Shown: one piece after another, positions 45,593 through 57,707 of the stretch
Numbering within the stretch: position 1 is the stretch's first letter
How the letters are laid out: each line of letters begins with the position of its first letter
Assembly (NCBI RefSeq): GCF_902686445.1
Contig: NC_062220.1
Coordinates: 93,496,143 to 93,560,142, forward strand
Length of the DNA stretch: 64,000 nt
Origin: Sciurus carolinensis
Lineage: Eukaryota > Chordata > Mammalia > Rodentia > Sciuridae
Direction: 5' to 3'
Position numbers and translations under genes: made by a program
The notes under the pieces: model-generated
The model's database searches: none
Told to the model about the DNA's origin: nothing
What the model saw: only the letters and a program-made list of their open reading frames with translations

Positions 45593-48138
45593 ACTATACC
45601 TAACCTCTGGCACTACATTCTCTGGTGAGGTGAAAAATTCATAAAAGACAGGCACTGTATTTCTGGTTTCCCTTAAGAGCTCAAAATTGCTTCTTTGAAA
45701 ATAAAGGCCATAAAAGCCCACCCTACAATCACCGGATTTGGCAAACACATTCGGTGCAACTGAGTGTGGCATTTCATGGGGATTAACTTGAACTCTCCTT
45801 AATTTATATATTTAAAAGCAATCCATTTGCAGACTTTGGAATGCTATTGTTGGTAACAAATGACTTTCACTATTGCTGACAACCCTTGCTACACCCCAGT
45901 GTGTTGTGACACCACCGTGACTGGGACCCACTGACTTGGAAAATAAACCTGAGCAGGATGATATTTATATAACTGCATCGGAAAAGGTAGCTGGAAGGCA
46001 CATAAAACTAGACATCAGCAGTGTGTGTCAGGCCTCACAGCTGAAAGCCTTCCAGGAAAAGTGGGCAGAGAAAGAGTAGCTGGGGGCAAAGCAAATGTAA
46101 CATGGTGCTGTGGTGGGATCTACTGAGACAGGCACTGGGGCACTCTGCTGCTGGCCAAGGCTCCAGGACCTAAGTCCCAAGGGCAAAGCATTTATTGCAT
46201 AAATTGAATCTACTCTTGCTAAGAATGACAGGTATCATTGACATACCACGAGGGAAAGAATCAGCTGTTTCTCCTAGGACATTTTGGTCCCTTGACCCTC
46301 TGGGCCAGCTATGTGATTTGGTGCAAGTTGCAGTGTAACTGTGAGAGAATGAAGTATATGTTTTCCTAAGTGCCATCCAGCTCCAAAAATCTGTGAAGCT
46401 TTGATTGAAATGAGGCTGAATATAATTTTGATTCCCATTGAGAAGGGCTAGCTCTGATTGCTAGGTTTTCACGGCATATTTTCTTCCTGTCTTCAATCTT
46501 CTCTCAGCAATCCACCCCCAAATTATTTTCTTATTCATTTAAAATGAATAGATTTTTCACAGAGCCCTAGCGTGTCTGTGGTTCACCAATGCTAAGACAT
46601 ACTTGCTTGTATTCAATCTATATGAGCATTATTTAGATGAAAACTTATCGATCTAAACTATAGATCAATATATACCTGAACTCTGCAAACTTCCATTGAT
46701 CATATGCATTTTTTCTTCACTCCATCCCTACCTAAAATGTTTTATTAAAGAGAAGAAATTGAACAGAGAAACAACATGTATCCCATTTGTTTACAATAAA
46801 AATTTTTTTTTTAAAAAGAGAAGAAATTGTATGAAAGACATTTGTTTCCAAACATTGACATGCACCTTTTGGTTACGGTTCAAATGATCAAGATAGATTT
46901 AAGAGATGACCTCAGTTATGGCACACTAATTATCACAAGATTCTCACAGTCTGAACCAGACTGTGGTTTTGTTATTTAAGAAATGTGATAGTAGAAAGTT
47001 CAATTCATAAATCCAACATACATTGATGACTTGCTATGGGTTGGGCAGTGGACTTGATATTAAGAATAAAATTGAACAAAAACTAATCTTGCCCTTAAGT
47101 CTAGTAGAACAGGAAAATGTCTAAGTCGCAGCATTCACCTTCTGGAACGCCTCTGCATTTCAGAGTTCCTTTGGTCTTCCCTCCAGACCTACCCTCCCCT
47201 GGTCTAAGTTTCTAGTCTCTGCCCTGGAGCTTTGCAGCAGAATGGTATTACATCACTTGACCCTGAACCAACCTGTGCCAAGGACAGACACGTTGTTTCT
47301 CCCAAGAATGTGGACCTCTCAGAGGTCTTAGAGTGGGCAAGCCTGGAGAACAAAAGACTCAAAACAAAAATCATAGAGCTGCCACTTCTGCAGGTCATGC
47401 CATCAAGAAGTAGAAAAAAATGTCTGTACAGAGTGGAATGTAGCAGATTCAAGGGTCGGGGGTGCGGGGTGAATAGATGAGGGAATAAATCTTAGCGATC
47501 TCTGCTGCTTCCCACCAGTCCTTGGTAATAGATCCTTCCTAAGGTCCACTCACATTTCAACACTCCAGTGCTTGAGGCATTTTTTATATAAACCTGCTCA
47601 GAATTGTTTTTAAATACTTGCAACCCTCAGTTCTAACTAAAACCAATAAATAAGTGTAATTAAGTGCCATTGCTAAGACAATTGAAGCACACATGGAACA
47701 ATTTTTATCTATTTTGTTCAGGCAAATAGAGCAAAGATGACAATTGTTTTGAATGATAATTCGGCCAATGACAACTTCGTGTTCTCAAATTCTTTCCACT
47801 GTAAATGCTCGTATGCATCAACCCTGACCAGATGTTGAGTTTCGGCAATGGGTGTGACAAGATGCATGGCAATGGTGGGTAATCCGATTTGGATCAAGGA
47901 CAAATTTAGGGAAGAGCAAAAATGTTCACAGGCTCTATTTCTGTTTCATTTAAAATGGCTTTAATGTTGCTTCCAGAGATAGAAATGATCTTTTAACAGT
48001 TCGGGTAACTTATTTATTGAAGAGAAGAATGCCAATGAGAAGACTGTTTTTCAGCCTCTGAGATGGTAATAATATAGTCCAGTTTGAGAATTAGTAAGAC
48101 AACTTTTTAAAGTGTCCTCTTGTGTTTGAACAGTAGCT
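45593..48138. other. Intergenic, nothing recognised
   Basis: No repeat assigned. An imperfect palindrome TATCGATCTA-AACTA-TAGATCAATA lies near 46646-46670. Such repeat-poor DNA upstream of DPY19L1 is where enhancers might be sought by alignment. Confidence 0.4.
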
Positions 48139-48139
48139 T

Positions 48140-48268
48140 AACCTTTACCATGTGAATTCATCTGCATTAGCCCCAATTATCCTCCCATCCCCCTAAAATA
48201 AGCTCTCCCAGGAGGATAGATTGTTATCCCCATTTAACATATGGAGAAACTGAGGCCCCTGAAGTTTC
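48140..48268 (+). repeat. MIR SINE fragment
   Basis: GTTATCCCCATTTAACATAT, GGAGAAACTGAGGCCCCTGA match the MIR core; the 5' part is diverged. Confidence 0.7.
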
Positions 48269-48284
48269 AAAGCATATCCATAAA

Positions 48285-48738
48285 TTCTTAGACACTCTTC
48301 CCATCAGAAAGAGGAATCTACTGGCCCCTCCCTGGAACATGGGCAGGCTCCATGAATATAATGTGGTGAAAGTGACACTGTATTACCTGTGAGACTGAAT
48401 CACAAAGGGCAATTGATCCATTTGCCTCATGCCCTGTGGAGCCTGGGCTTTTAGAAGGCCAGCTACCCGAAAGCTACCATGCTGGGTAGAGGGAAGAGAA
48501 TCACACTGCGGTAGGGAGTGATGCCAGAGACCCCAATTGTTCCAGCCCCCACTGTGTGGGTCTTCCCAGATACTAGACTGTCTGAATAGAAAAGCCATCC
48601 AGGGGACTCTAGCCCCAGCTCTGTCTGACTGTCATTGCATGAGGACTGCCTAGCTGAGCCCAGTGAATCCCAAAGTAGTGAAAGATAATAATAAATGCTT
48701 GCTGTTGTTTTATGCTACTCAGTTCAAAGCGGCTTTTT
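48285..48738 (+). mobile_element. MLT1-like MaLR LTR
   Basis: TTAGACACTCTTCCCATCAG, GGCCCCTCCCTGGAACATGG, ATAATGTGGTGAAAGTGACA, CTAGCTGAGCCCAGTGAATC and AATAAATGCTTGCTGTTGTT match an old MLT1 LTR on the plus strand. Confidence 0.85.
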
Positions 48739-51700
48739 GCTGTGGGTTCCAAGAGAAGTGGCTTTTCCAGATCACTCAGGGATTTCTCTGTGAAGCTGGA
48801 GCTAAAATCAATTCATTCCATTCAACACAGAATTAACCAGACAACTCTGCTAGGCCCTGGGGACCAGAGAGGATTAAGGTACTACATAGGCTGCCAGTCT
48901 GGTGTCCTCCTTCCACTGCCATTCCCAGGCAGCTCCTCCTACTGGGAGTGGGCAGGATGGATGAGCCACTGCTGGTTTCCAGGAATTGGCTCCAGGGCTC
49001 TCTGGTTATCCCTCTGCACCAAGCAGTGTGCAGGTGGCTCTGGCATGGAGAGGTGGCACCAAGCCTGCTGCCTGACTTGGCTTTCTTGCCTGCTCTTTTC
49101 TAATGAGCTGATGGGCTCTGTTTGAAATTGAGCGCTGGCAGTACTGCAAAGGCCGGTGGAAGCCACACCACCTGTGTGGGGGGTGTTCCTTGCTTCTGTA
49201 TGAATCATGCCCAGGCTGCGAACTCACTTTTGGCTGGATCTGCAGGAAAAACATGTGTGTTCTGGGTGCCTGCTGATCTTTTCATCTAGTTTGTGTTGTA
49301 AGGTAAACATTCCCTGTTAAAATTCTAAATCTTCATCTGCTTCCTCCAAAGAAAGTGGTAAAAGGCAAATCAGTTTTTTAAAAAGTCACTTTTACTTATA
49401 ATGAACTCAGGGCTACGGCATCCTGTGGTTATGCTGCATGGGTGCATCCTGGGGTTGTGCTGCATGGGTCTGGGGTAGTTACTTAGGATACCAGGTGAAT
49501 GGCACCCCTGGGGTACGGCAGCCCTGAGGTGGTGTGCTCCACCCCAAAATGTGACCTTTTCTCATTTCTAAGGTACAAATAAATATTTTCATTTAACAAC
49601 CACATTTGATGAATTAAATCAACAAATACTTATTAAGCAATAATTTTATTAAATACCCTATTTTTCTTTAAAAGAAATTGAGGACTAGATTATTTTTGCA
49701 TGCCATGAAATTAAAAATAATTATTGCCAATGAAAACTAATCATTGCCAAATTTGTATGTCTGTTTCCTAGTTCTCTTTTATTCATGATATTCCTGTAGA
49801 TTAAAGGGAAGAAAGAGGAAGGGAGGAAGTGGAAGAAGAGAACAGAGGAGGAGAAGGGGATGGGGGAGCTGCCCAACTGGTAGACCTGGGTTATTATTTT
49901 GCTTCTAGTTTAAGAAAATACAGGTGTAGCAAATTAGGCACCATGTAATTGTGAAGCAGGCAGAGAATGCAAAATCATCTTTCACAGAACACCAATTCAC
50001 TAAGATGTTCTTAAGTGTTTTATAGAGAAAGGCTCATTTTTCAAATAAGCTTAAGAAAGGCTGCATTCCCCTCCTGGTGAACCATAATTCAATTTAATGC
50101 GTTCAAGGCTCTGCAGTCTAGGGTAAAAATAAAATGAAACACCCCAACAAAAAACTTGTTTGATGTTTGTTTAGCCTGGCACCTCCCCTCCCCCCAGATT
50201 TGGGAATCCTCTTATGAGAGCCTGTTATGAGAGCCCATGGAACTGTGTGGTGTGGGAAATCTCAGATGGAGCAGGTAACATCAGGCAGATCTCCCTTACC
50301 TCCAGGTTAGGTAAGGGTGGTGCCCTGGAGTAACCCGAAACTCTGTCCCAGGTGGGAAGCAGTCTGGTTGTGCAGGCAGAGTACTGATTTTTGGTAAGAT
50401 GGAAAACTTCTGGAGGAAGTCTGAGCTCACAATCACTTTTCCCTTGCACCAATGTCAGGGAAACTCTGACACATTTACTGATGCATTTATTGCCTTCATG
50501 CCACGGAACAGTCCTCGTACCTGCAATGCCTAAGGCTTTTGATGTTTGCCCTCCTCCTGCCCTTTTCCTATGAGCCCTCTCATTATGATCTTCCTCAAAC
50601 CCCTTCCATTCCATAAGCATTTCCATGCCTCTTCTGGCTAATTCTCAGTTCCTCCAAAAGAAGATGCCCAGGTCAGAACAGAGTTCCAGAAGTGCTGTCT
50701 TTCTCCTGGGCCCTGGAGGCTCAGGCTGAGTTCAGAGGGAGCACAGTGGAGTACAGAGAGTGGTCTCAGGTGGAGACTGATTCTGTTGTGACCATTCTGT
50801 TCTGTCCCCCTGGTTCCCGACACCTTTCCACACAAAGGTGCCATGTTTACATGGATACTGTGCCTCAGTGTCCTCTAATCTCAAGTGTTCTCATTTCAGA
50901 ATTGGGATAAGGAATAAGTAATATATTTAGAATATTAAGCATAGTGCCTGACCAATGTGATAAGTACTAGAAAAGGACCTTTCCTGGTCATTTCTCTCCT
51001 CTCCTTATCTTTCCAAAGCCTCTCCATGCTGAGGAGGTCAGGTTAGCAGGACCAGCTTAAAATTTCAGGGACTTGCCTGACCCCACTCACACCTGCGGAC
51101 TTCCTACCTTCTCTACCTATAAGTTCCATGCCAGTTTTTCTGGAACTCTCCAGACGGTGTCTCAAGGGCATACAAGAACAAGGCTGCTTCCTGGGCCCCA
51201 GAGTCCTGCCCCTGACCTACCCGTCAGCAGAATGACTATCACCAGCTGTCACAGCGCCACAGGGCACAGGAGTCTAAACTCTGGCTCTGCCTGGCACAGC
51301 TACAACCTGATGGTAGTCGCGGCCTCTCTACCAGCCACCTGCTCTGATGTCCTGAGAACAAGCTGTGCTGTGGCCTGTGACTATGTCACTGGCTGTTGGA
51401 GTGCTGCCTAGGAAGGCTCCTTGAGGCTGCCTGTGTTAGAATTTACTGACACATTATTATTTTTAAAAATACTTTATCCCTAGGAAAGGAGTTGGGCTGG
51501 GGATAGGTGGGTAACTGCTTTCGCACTGAACCTGGAAGATTCACTGTCTGTGGCCCAGTTTATGTCATAAGTCCAGTTTATTGCACTGCGCCTTCTTCTC
51601 TTGGGAGGTATTCTCTCTGGTGGTCTTTTCAGTCCCCTACAAAAGGTCTGCTCCCATGGTGGGCTGCCCTGACGCCTCTGCCTGTGCAAACTGGGCCAGC

Positions 51701-52858
51701 AGCAGGTACACCCTTCTGTCATTTGGTCTCTTTACCTCAGGTCCCCCACTCTGGTGCTGTTCTGTAGGAGCAACCCCTCCATCTCCATCCTCCTCCAACT
51801 GGCCACCGTGGTACCACAGGTCCCTCTCAGCTCATACTCGAGTCTCCCGAAAGCCACTGCCAGGTCTCAGGTCTTTCTGCTCCAGTGACAACTATGACAA
51901 ATGACCTTTAGTAGCTTGGCCTGTAAGGGGAATGGAAAGGAATCAGTATATATCTGACTAAATGGCAGATATTTCCTTCAAAGGTGGCCTAGGATTCTGT
52001 CTTTACAGAGGAGGTAACAGGAGCTCACTCTACCCAGGGCAGGAGCTGGGCCTAATACCCAAGTCTGGCTAAATCAAAAGTCCAAGCTTCCCAGACACTG
52101 TCTGTCTGTTCCTTAAGGAAATCTGTGCTCTTATTGTCATACTTGACTGTGTCAGGACAGTTATGTGAAGTCCCTTAAGAACCAGAGTGAACATGACTTA
52201 CCTCCACACTGCACACTACTCTGGAACCTTTTCCAAAGGCTGCAATAACTTGTCCATGGCTTCTCCTTGAATGTCTTTTTATCCTGAGATACAAGGATCT
52301 CCTCCCTCCTTCTGAACCCTTAGTTTCTTCAAGGAACCTAGTTCCCCTGAAGATACAGGACACCTAATAGCTCATTTTGTCATCCCTGGATTTTCTCAGG
52401 TGCATGTACAGACCATACCCACCAGGTCCCCATGGAGCATTAGCCCAGAGGAAGCACTGGTCACTCCTGACCAATCCATGCTAAATGCCACAATAATAAA
52501 CTAAGTGAGGACTTTACACTCAACAGAACTCTCTGTTGGTCCCAAAAGCCACAATAGGAATCACTTCTGGGAAATTTCTACTCTCTTGGAAACTTCTTTA
52601 TTGATTCCATTGCTGCCTTCCCTGGGGTGATAGCCATTAGCCATCATACTCTTTCATTTAGAATCTGCTTTTGTGCCCATTGAAGTGCCAGGTACAGAAT
52701 GAAGTTAAATAAAAGAAATATAAGGCATGACCCTGTAAAGAATTTGCAATGACCAAGAGAGATCAATTTGTACAGGGAAGTAAAGACCAGCCACCAGTAT
52801 ATACCATGAGTAGGAAAATCCCCTGACTTCACGGGCTTGCTTCCACTCTAAACCCTGC
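48739..52858. other. Intergenic, nothing recognised
   Basis: About 4.1 kb with scattered short frames on both strands (largest 137 codons at 48712-49125) but no recognisable protein. At 49411-49512 there is a local imperfect repetition of GGGCTACGGCATCCTG, GCTGCATGGGTGCATCCTGG and TGCTGCATGGGTCTGGGG. Otherwise unassigned. Confidence 0.4.
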
Positions 52859-52859
52859 T

Positions 52860-53240
52860 AGTTTCCCCAACCACAGGGCCTGTCTGCTACCCCTCAAACA
52901 GTATACCCCAATCTCAGAGGCTTCTCCTGGATATTCTGTTACCTGGAATAATATTGTAGAATTTCCCAAAGCTCCCTTTCTCACCTCAGTCAGGTCTCTG
53001 CTTCAATTTCACCTTCCTAGAGGAACGTTTTCTCTAAAACAACTCCTTCTCTAACTCGTCTTCTTACCTTACTGACTTTTCCTTAACAGCATTTATTACT
53101 GCCTAATATCCCACTTTATATTTATTTGCTTATTGACTGTTTCCCCTCGTTGGGCCAGGAGTTCTGTGGGGAGAGGGGTGTCTTGTTTCATTGGCGGCAG
53201 TATCCCCAGAGTTCAGAATAGCACCTAGCACAAATAAAGC
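52860..53240 (+). mobile_element. L2 LINE 3' fragment
   Basis: CCTGGATATTCTGTTACCTG, CTCAGTCAGGTCTCTGCTTC, AATATCCCACTTTATATTTA, CAGTATCCCCAGAGTTCAGA and TAGCACCTAGCACAAATAAA match the L2 3' end. Confidence 0.8.
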
Positions 53241-53357
53241 CATTGCTATTTCCTGACCTAGGAAATGAGGGACTACATGAGGAAATAAATGGATTAATGA
53301 ATACAACACTCTCTACCTCATGATGCCAATATGGATAATGATAAAAGCAATACAATT

Positions 53358-53488
53358 TTAGCTGGACATGGTGGTGCTCACCTGCAATCCCAACTACTCA
53401 GGAGACTGAGGCAGGAAAATCACAAGTTTAAGGTCAGCCTGGGCATATTAGTGAGACACTGTCTCAAAATAAAATTTTTAAAGGGACA
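53358..53488 (+). repeat. B1-type SINE monomer
   Basis: GCTGGACATGGTGGTGCTCA ... GACACTGTCTCAAAATAAAA. The ID half is absent; the next SINE begins right after it. Confidence 0.88.
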
Positions 53489-53491
53489 GGG

Positions 53492-53702
53492 AGCCAGGCA
53501 AGGGTGGTGCATGCCTGTAAACCCAGTGCCTCAGGAGGCTGAGGTAGGAGGATTGCAAGTTCAAAGCCAGCCTCAGCAAATTAGAGAGACCCTAAGCAAC
53601 TTAGTGAGACACCCTGTCTCAAAATTTTTTTAAAAATAAAAAATAAAAACAGTACTGGGGATGTGACTCAGTTAAGTACCCTTGGTTTAATCCTTGGTTA
53701 AA
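53492..53702 (+). repeat. B1-ID dimeric SINE
   Basis: CAGGCAAGGGTGGTGCATGC, CAGCCTCAGCAAATTAGAGA, A-rich linker, then GTACTGGGGATGTGACTCAG. The ID half ends abnormally (TTGGTTTAATCCTTGG). Confidence 0.9.
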
Positions 53703-53711
53703 AAGGGATGG

Positions 53712-53792
53712 GGAGCTGGTACTGGGAATATTGCTCAGTGGTAGAGCACTTCCCTAGTATGCATGAGGCCCTGGGTTCAATCCCAGGATACC
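53712..53792 (+). repeat. ID SINE
   Basis: GAGCTGGTACTGGGAATATT, GCTCAGTGGTAGAGCACTTC and GGTTCAATCCC (B box). Third SINE in a head-to-tail cluster. Confidence 0.9.
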
Positions 53793-53826
53793 TCTCTCTC
53801 TCTCTGTCTCTCTCTCTCTCTCTCTC

Positions 53827-53909
<83 letters not shown>
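53793..53909. repeat. Compound (CT)n(CA)n microsatellite
   Basis: About 77 bp of near-pure CT repeat, interrupted by GT and AC, followed by about 39 bp of pure CA repeat. It starts exactly at the end of the ID body, where the A tail should be. Long frames read through it on both strands are artefacts. Confidence 0.98.
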
Positions 53910-53911
<2 letters not shown>

Positions 53912-54114
53912 TACAATTTTATATTTGCATATTACTATCAATTTCAAAGACCCATATATGCATGGGAGTTTGCAAGTGTGTGTGTTTATGTAGGTGGGTG
54001 TACAATTTGTGTGATGTGAGTGCATGTTGAGTGCCAAGTAGATTCTTCAATGGATCATTTTGCAGGAGGAAAAAAATCAAATCTTGTAACCAGACAAATC
54101 TTTCTTCACATTTC

Positions 54115-54275
54115 TGCTCTGTCACTTGTTAAATATATGACAATAAATATATTTCTCTTCATGAATTTCATTTGTAACATGAGGATAAAAGTACTTATTT
54201 CATAGATTTGTTATGAGAATAGAATGAGACAACATACTTAAAATACCTGACATATGAGAAATACTTAAAAAAAAG
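54115..54275 (-). repeat. MIR SINE
   Basis: TCTGTCACTTGTTAAATATA, TTCATTTGTAACATGAGGAT, TTATTTCATAGATTTGTTAT and AATACCTGACATATGAGAAA follow the reverse MIR order. Confidence 0.75.
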
Positions 54276-54284
54276 TTTTTTTAC

Positions 54285-55630
54285 TATGTCTTGTTGTTTT
54301 AATTTTTAATTTACACAAAATGATATTCACTCATTTTGATGTAAATTAAAGTGATTTTTGCAAATACACACAATTGCATAAGACACTACCACAATTAAAT
54401 TTTATGATCCTTCAATGTTCCCTCTACCTACCCTATTTGGACAACTTCTCCCTCTCCCCACTCCTGGAAACCACTGACCTATTCTTCCTGCCTATGATTT
54501 TGCCCTTTTTGAGATGTCATGTTAGTGACATTCTGAGATGTCAAAAAGTCATGCAGTTTTTTGAGCCTAACTTCTTAAATTTAACATAATGAATTTGAGA
54601 TTCATCCATGTTGCATATAACCAGTTTATTTCACTTAATAGCTGACTTTACTTATTCATTGTTTATCCATTCACTGGTTAACCATGTGAGTTGTTTCCAG
54701 CTTTATGTCACTATAGATAAAGCTGCAAGATCACATTTGCTTAATGGTTTTGTGTGAACTTAAGTTTTTATTTCTTTTGTATGAATACCTTAAAGTGGAA
54801 TTGTGGGTCATACAGTGTTTGTTTGACTACAAAGAAGCTGTCTTGTTTTTTCTTCTTGAATACTCCAGTAGTTCCAAGTTCTTACTAGCATTTTTGAGTT
54901 TTATATTTTGTTTTAACCTTTGCATTCCGGGTAAGTGTGTAGAAGTATCTCAGTGTGAATTTAATTTGTATTTCCCTAGTGACTAATGATGTTGACTGTT
55001 TTTTCATGAGTAGATTTGCTATATTCTTATATATATTCTGGTTAAAGTATCTGTGCAAATCTTTGACCCTTTTAAAAATTCCATTCTTTTATAATGGTTG
55101 CATTTTAGAGTTCCTTATATATTTTGGATATGTCTTTTCACATATATAAACATTTTGACAAATATGTTTTTCCTAGTCTGTGGCTTTTCTTTGCATTTTT
55201 TGATGATACCTTTGCAGGGCAAAAACCTTAATTTTAGACAAATTCCAGTTTATCAAAAATCTTTGTGTGTATTAGTGTTTCGGTGCTATATATAAGAATT
55301 TTTTGCCCAATTCAGGGATGTAACAATTTTCTTCTACATTTTCTTCTAAAAGTCTATTTCTTTATACTCTACATTTACTTCTGATTCATTTTGATTAATT
55401 TTGTTGAAAAGACTATACTTTCTTCACTGAATTGCCTTTGTATTTTTTCAGAATTCAGTTAACCATCTTTGTATAGGTCTATTTGTGTACTCTTATTTTG
55501 TTTGATTGACATATGTCTATTCTTCTACCAATATCACACTGTCTTGATTACTATAGCTTGAAATAAAGCCATGTGAGTTTTCCAACATTGTCCTTTTTTA
55601 AACTATTTTGATATTCTAGTTATTATGCCT
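54285..55630 (-). mobile_element. Old L1 fragment, ORF2 3' half
   Basis: Reverse-strand L1 landmarks: TTCATCCATGTTGCATATAA, GTATTTCCCTAGTGACTAAT, GTTTTTTCATGAGTAGATTT, ACCAATATCACACTGTCTTG and TTGATTACTATAGCTTGAAA. Much more diverged than the L1 at 12-21 kb, so an ancient subfamily. Confidence 0.8.
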
Positions 55631-55642
55631 TTCTATATATAC

Positions 55643-56140
55643 AGTAGTCCCCCCTTATCCATATGGACACATTCCAAGACCCCCAGTAGATGCCTAAAAC
55701 CAAGGATAGTACTGAACTATATACATACATTTTGTTTTTTTCCTTGATACCCATTATCAAGGTTAATTTATAAACTAGGTATAGTAAAAGATTAACAACT
55801 AGTAATAAAATAGAACAATTTTAACAATATACTATGATACAAATATGCAACTGTGGCCTCTCTTCTATGCCATGCCACTACAGTCAATCTGATAACTGAC
55901 ACAGCTACTAAATAACTAACCACACGTAGTATGAATTTGCTTGGATGATTCATATCCTGAGTTGGACAGAGTTGAATGGTGCAAGATTTAATTGTGCTGC
56001 TCAAAATGGTACACAATTTAAAACTTAAAAATTGTATATTTTTGGAATTTTCCATTTAATATTTTTAGACCACAGTTGATGGTGGATAACTGAAATCCTT
56101 GGAAAGCAAACTCATGAATAAGAAGGGGACTTGATTTTCT
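55643..56140. mobile_element. Tigger-family DNA transposon relic
   Basis: Left end CAGTAGTCCCCCCTTATCC and right end GTTGATGGTGGATAACTGAA ... AAACTCATGAATAAGAAGGG are the inverted termini of a Tigger/mariner MITE, preceded by TA. The interior (TGGAATTTTCCATTTAATAT, TTTAGACCACAG) also fits. No transposase frame remains. Confidence 0.8.
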
Positions 56141-56272
56141 TTGGTATTTTGTCACAGTGATAGAAAGCTATCATGATGTGGTTAGTTAACAACATGATTC
56201 TAGCCTAATAAAAAGGGTTGGGAAATATTTCCTCCTTTTCTACTTTATAGAAGATTGTGCAGAATTGTTACT

Positions 56273-56299
56273 ATTTGTTGTTGTTGTTGTTGTTGTTGT
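56273..56299. repeat. (TTG)n microsatellite
   Basis: About nine copies of TTG, directly next to the LTR that follows. Confidence 0.95.
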
Positions 56300-57416
56300 C
56301 AATCAGTTTTCCATTGATGTAACAAATGTCTGAAATAATCAACTTAATGAGGCAAGATTTGTTTTGGCTCACAGTTTCAGAGATTCCAGTCCATGATGGA
56401 CTGATGCTGTTGCTTTGGGCCTGTGGTGAAGGAGCGCTTCATGGTGACCTGGCTCCCCAGCTGCCAAATTACATAGTTGGCCTACTGGTCCCTGCCAAGA
56501 AGTGGCAGCAGAGTGGTGAGGCCGTGGAGTCATGGAGCAGTGAGGTGGTGGCCAGGTGGGTCCCAGCCAAGCCGGCAAGAGCATTGCCGCTTGAAGCCCA
56601 CCACACAGGAGCCAGCACCCAGATGAGCCAAGGTACATCCACCTGTCATCCTTCCACTGCCAGGCCTGGGCATGGTATGGACACCAGTTGCAGAAGCCCC
56701 CTCCATGCAGCTCTGCAGACACAGGCCACAACCTCAACCTCCCACTTCCTGACCTGCCACAAGAAAATGAAAGTGGGTCAGACTTGAATGAAAGTTGGAA
56801 CTCAAGAATTGATCAATTGCATTAGTGTGTTTCTAGTCCCTACCTAGCATAAATTTGGACCAATAATGTTAGTACTTTCCAAACCCTAATTAGCATAAAT
56901 TTGGACCAATAACTGTGAACCAAGTGCTATATAAACCCCTAGACTAGCACACTGATGCAGAAATTATGCTATTTTGTTCTCTTGCATTGCAAGAGTTCCT
57001 GATCTTCTATAAATTCTCCTGTGATGCACACTGAACTTGTGTTACATCACTCTGAATTAAAGAAGAAGAAATTGATGTGAGCTGCTGGGGTCTGCTGCAA
57101 CACTGGAGGTCATGGCCCACTATTTAGAGCTACCATACTTTGGAGCTCTGCAGTTTGTGCAGACCCCACCTGCCAGGCAACAGAAGCAGTGTATTGGGGG
57201 CTTCAATGGCAGGGCATACTTGGTTGAGAAAGCTGCTCATATCATGGAATCTGGGAAGTAAAAGAGAGAAGAAGTACTCCAAAATCTCCTTTGGAAGTAC
57301 AGTTCCAGTGACCTCCTACCAAGCTCTACCTCTTAAAGGTTTCCACCACCTTCCAGTAGCACCAAGCTGAGGGCTAAGTCTTTAACCCATGGGCTTTGGG
57401 GGCATTCCAGAACTAA
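56300..57416 (-). mobile_element. MaLR LTR (reverse) split by a nested insertion
   Basis: The left part (TCAATCAGTTTTCCATTGAT, CAAGATTTGTTTTGGCTCAC, GTTTCAGAGATTCCAGTCCA) and the right part (AAGCTCTACCTCTTAAAGGT, CCACCTTCCAGTAGCACCAA, GGGCTTTGGGGGCATTCCAG) are the two ends of one reverse MaLR LTR. Roughly 0.6-0.7 kb of unrelated sequence separates them, including the LTR-like unit at 56785-57102. Exact breakpoints are unclear. A 153-codon plus frame at 56326-56787 runs across the junction and is not a gene. Confidence 0.65.
56785..57102 (+). mobile_element. Probable ERV1-like LTR segment with repeated CCAAT unit
   Basis: Contains TATATAAA (56928-56935) and ATTAAA (57056-57061), and possible ends TGAATGAAAG ... 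TGCTGCAACA. A 22-bp unit beginning TAGCATAAATTTGG and holding CCAAT occurs twice (56845-56866 and 56891-56912) just upstream of the TATA box, like a retroviral U3 enhancer repeat. No target duplication was found, and the true start may lie earlier (56440-56785 is unassigned). Class is uncertain. Confidence 0.5.
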
Positions 57417-57499
57417 GCTATTGCACATTTCCTTCTTAAATGTTATGGAAAATAACCCAGTGAAACTCTGAATCTGCAATTTTCCTTGTTAGAATATTT

Positions 57500-57676
57500 T
57501 GAATACAAATTGTTTCTTTTATAGAAGATAAAATGAATCAGGTTTTCCACATTTTCTTCACCAAGTTTGGAAAGTTTATTTTTCAAGGAGTGGGTTCATT
57601 TCATTTCATTTAACTTGTCAACTTTAAAGATATTGATTCTTTCATTCCTGATATTGGTTCTCTCTGTGTCTATCTG

Positions 57677-57707
<31 letters not shown>

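Noticed and set aside
48712..49125. 137-codon plus-strand frame
   Set aside because: It begins at the tail of an MLT1 LTR; composition and content give no support for a real protein.
53708..54037. Frames of 76-103 codons on both strands
   Set aside because: They are translations of the CT/CA microsatellite (Ser-Leu and Thr-His runs).
56326..56787. 153-codon plus-strand frame
   Set aside because: It starts in the reverse MaLR LTR and crosses into the nested insertion; no homology to a protein was recognised.
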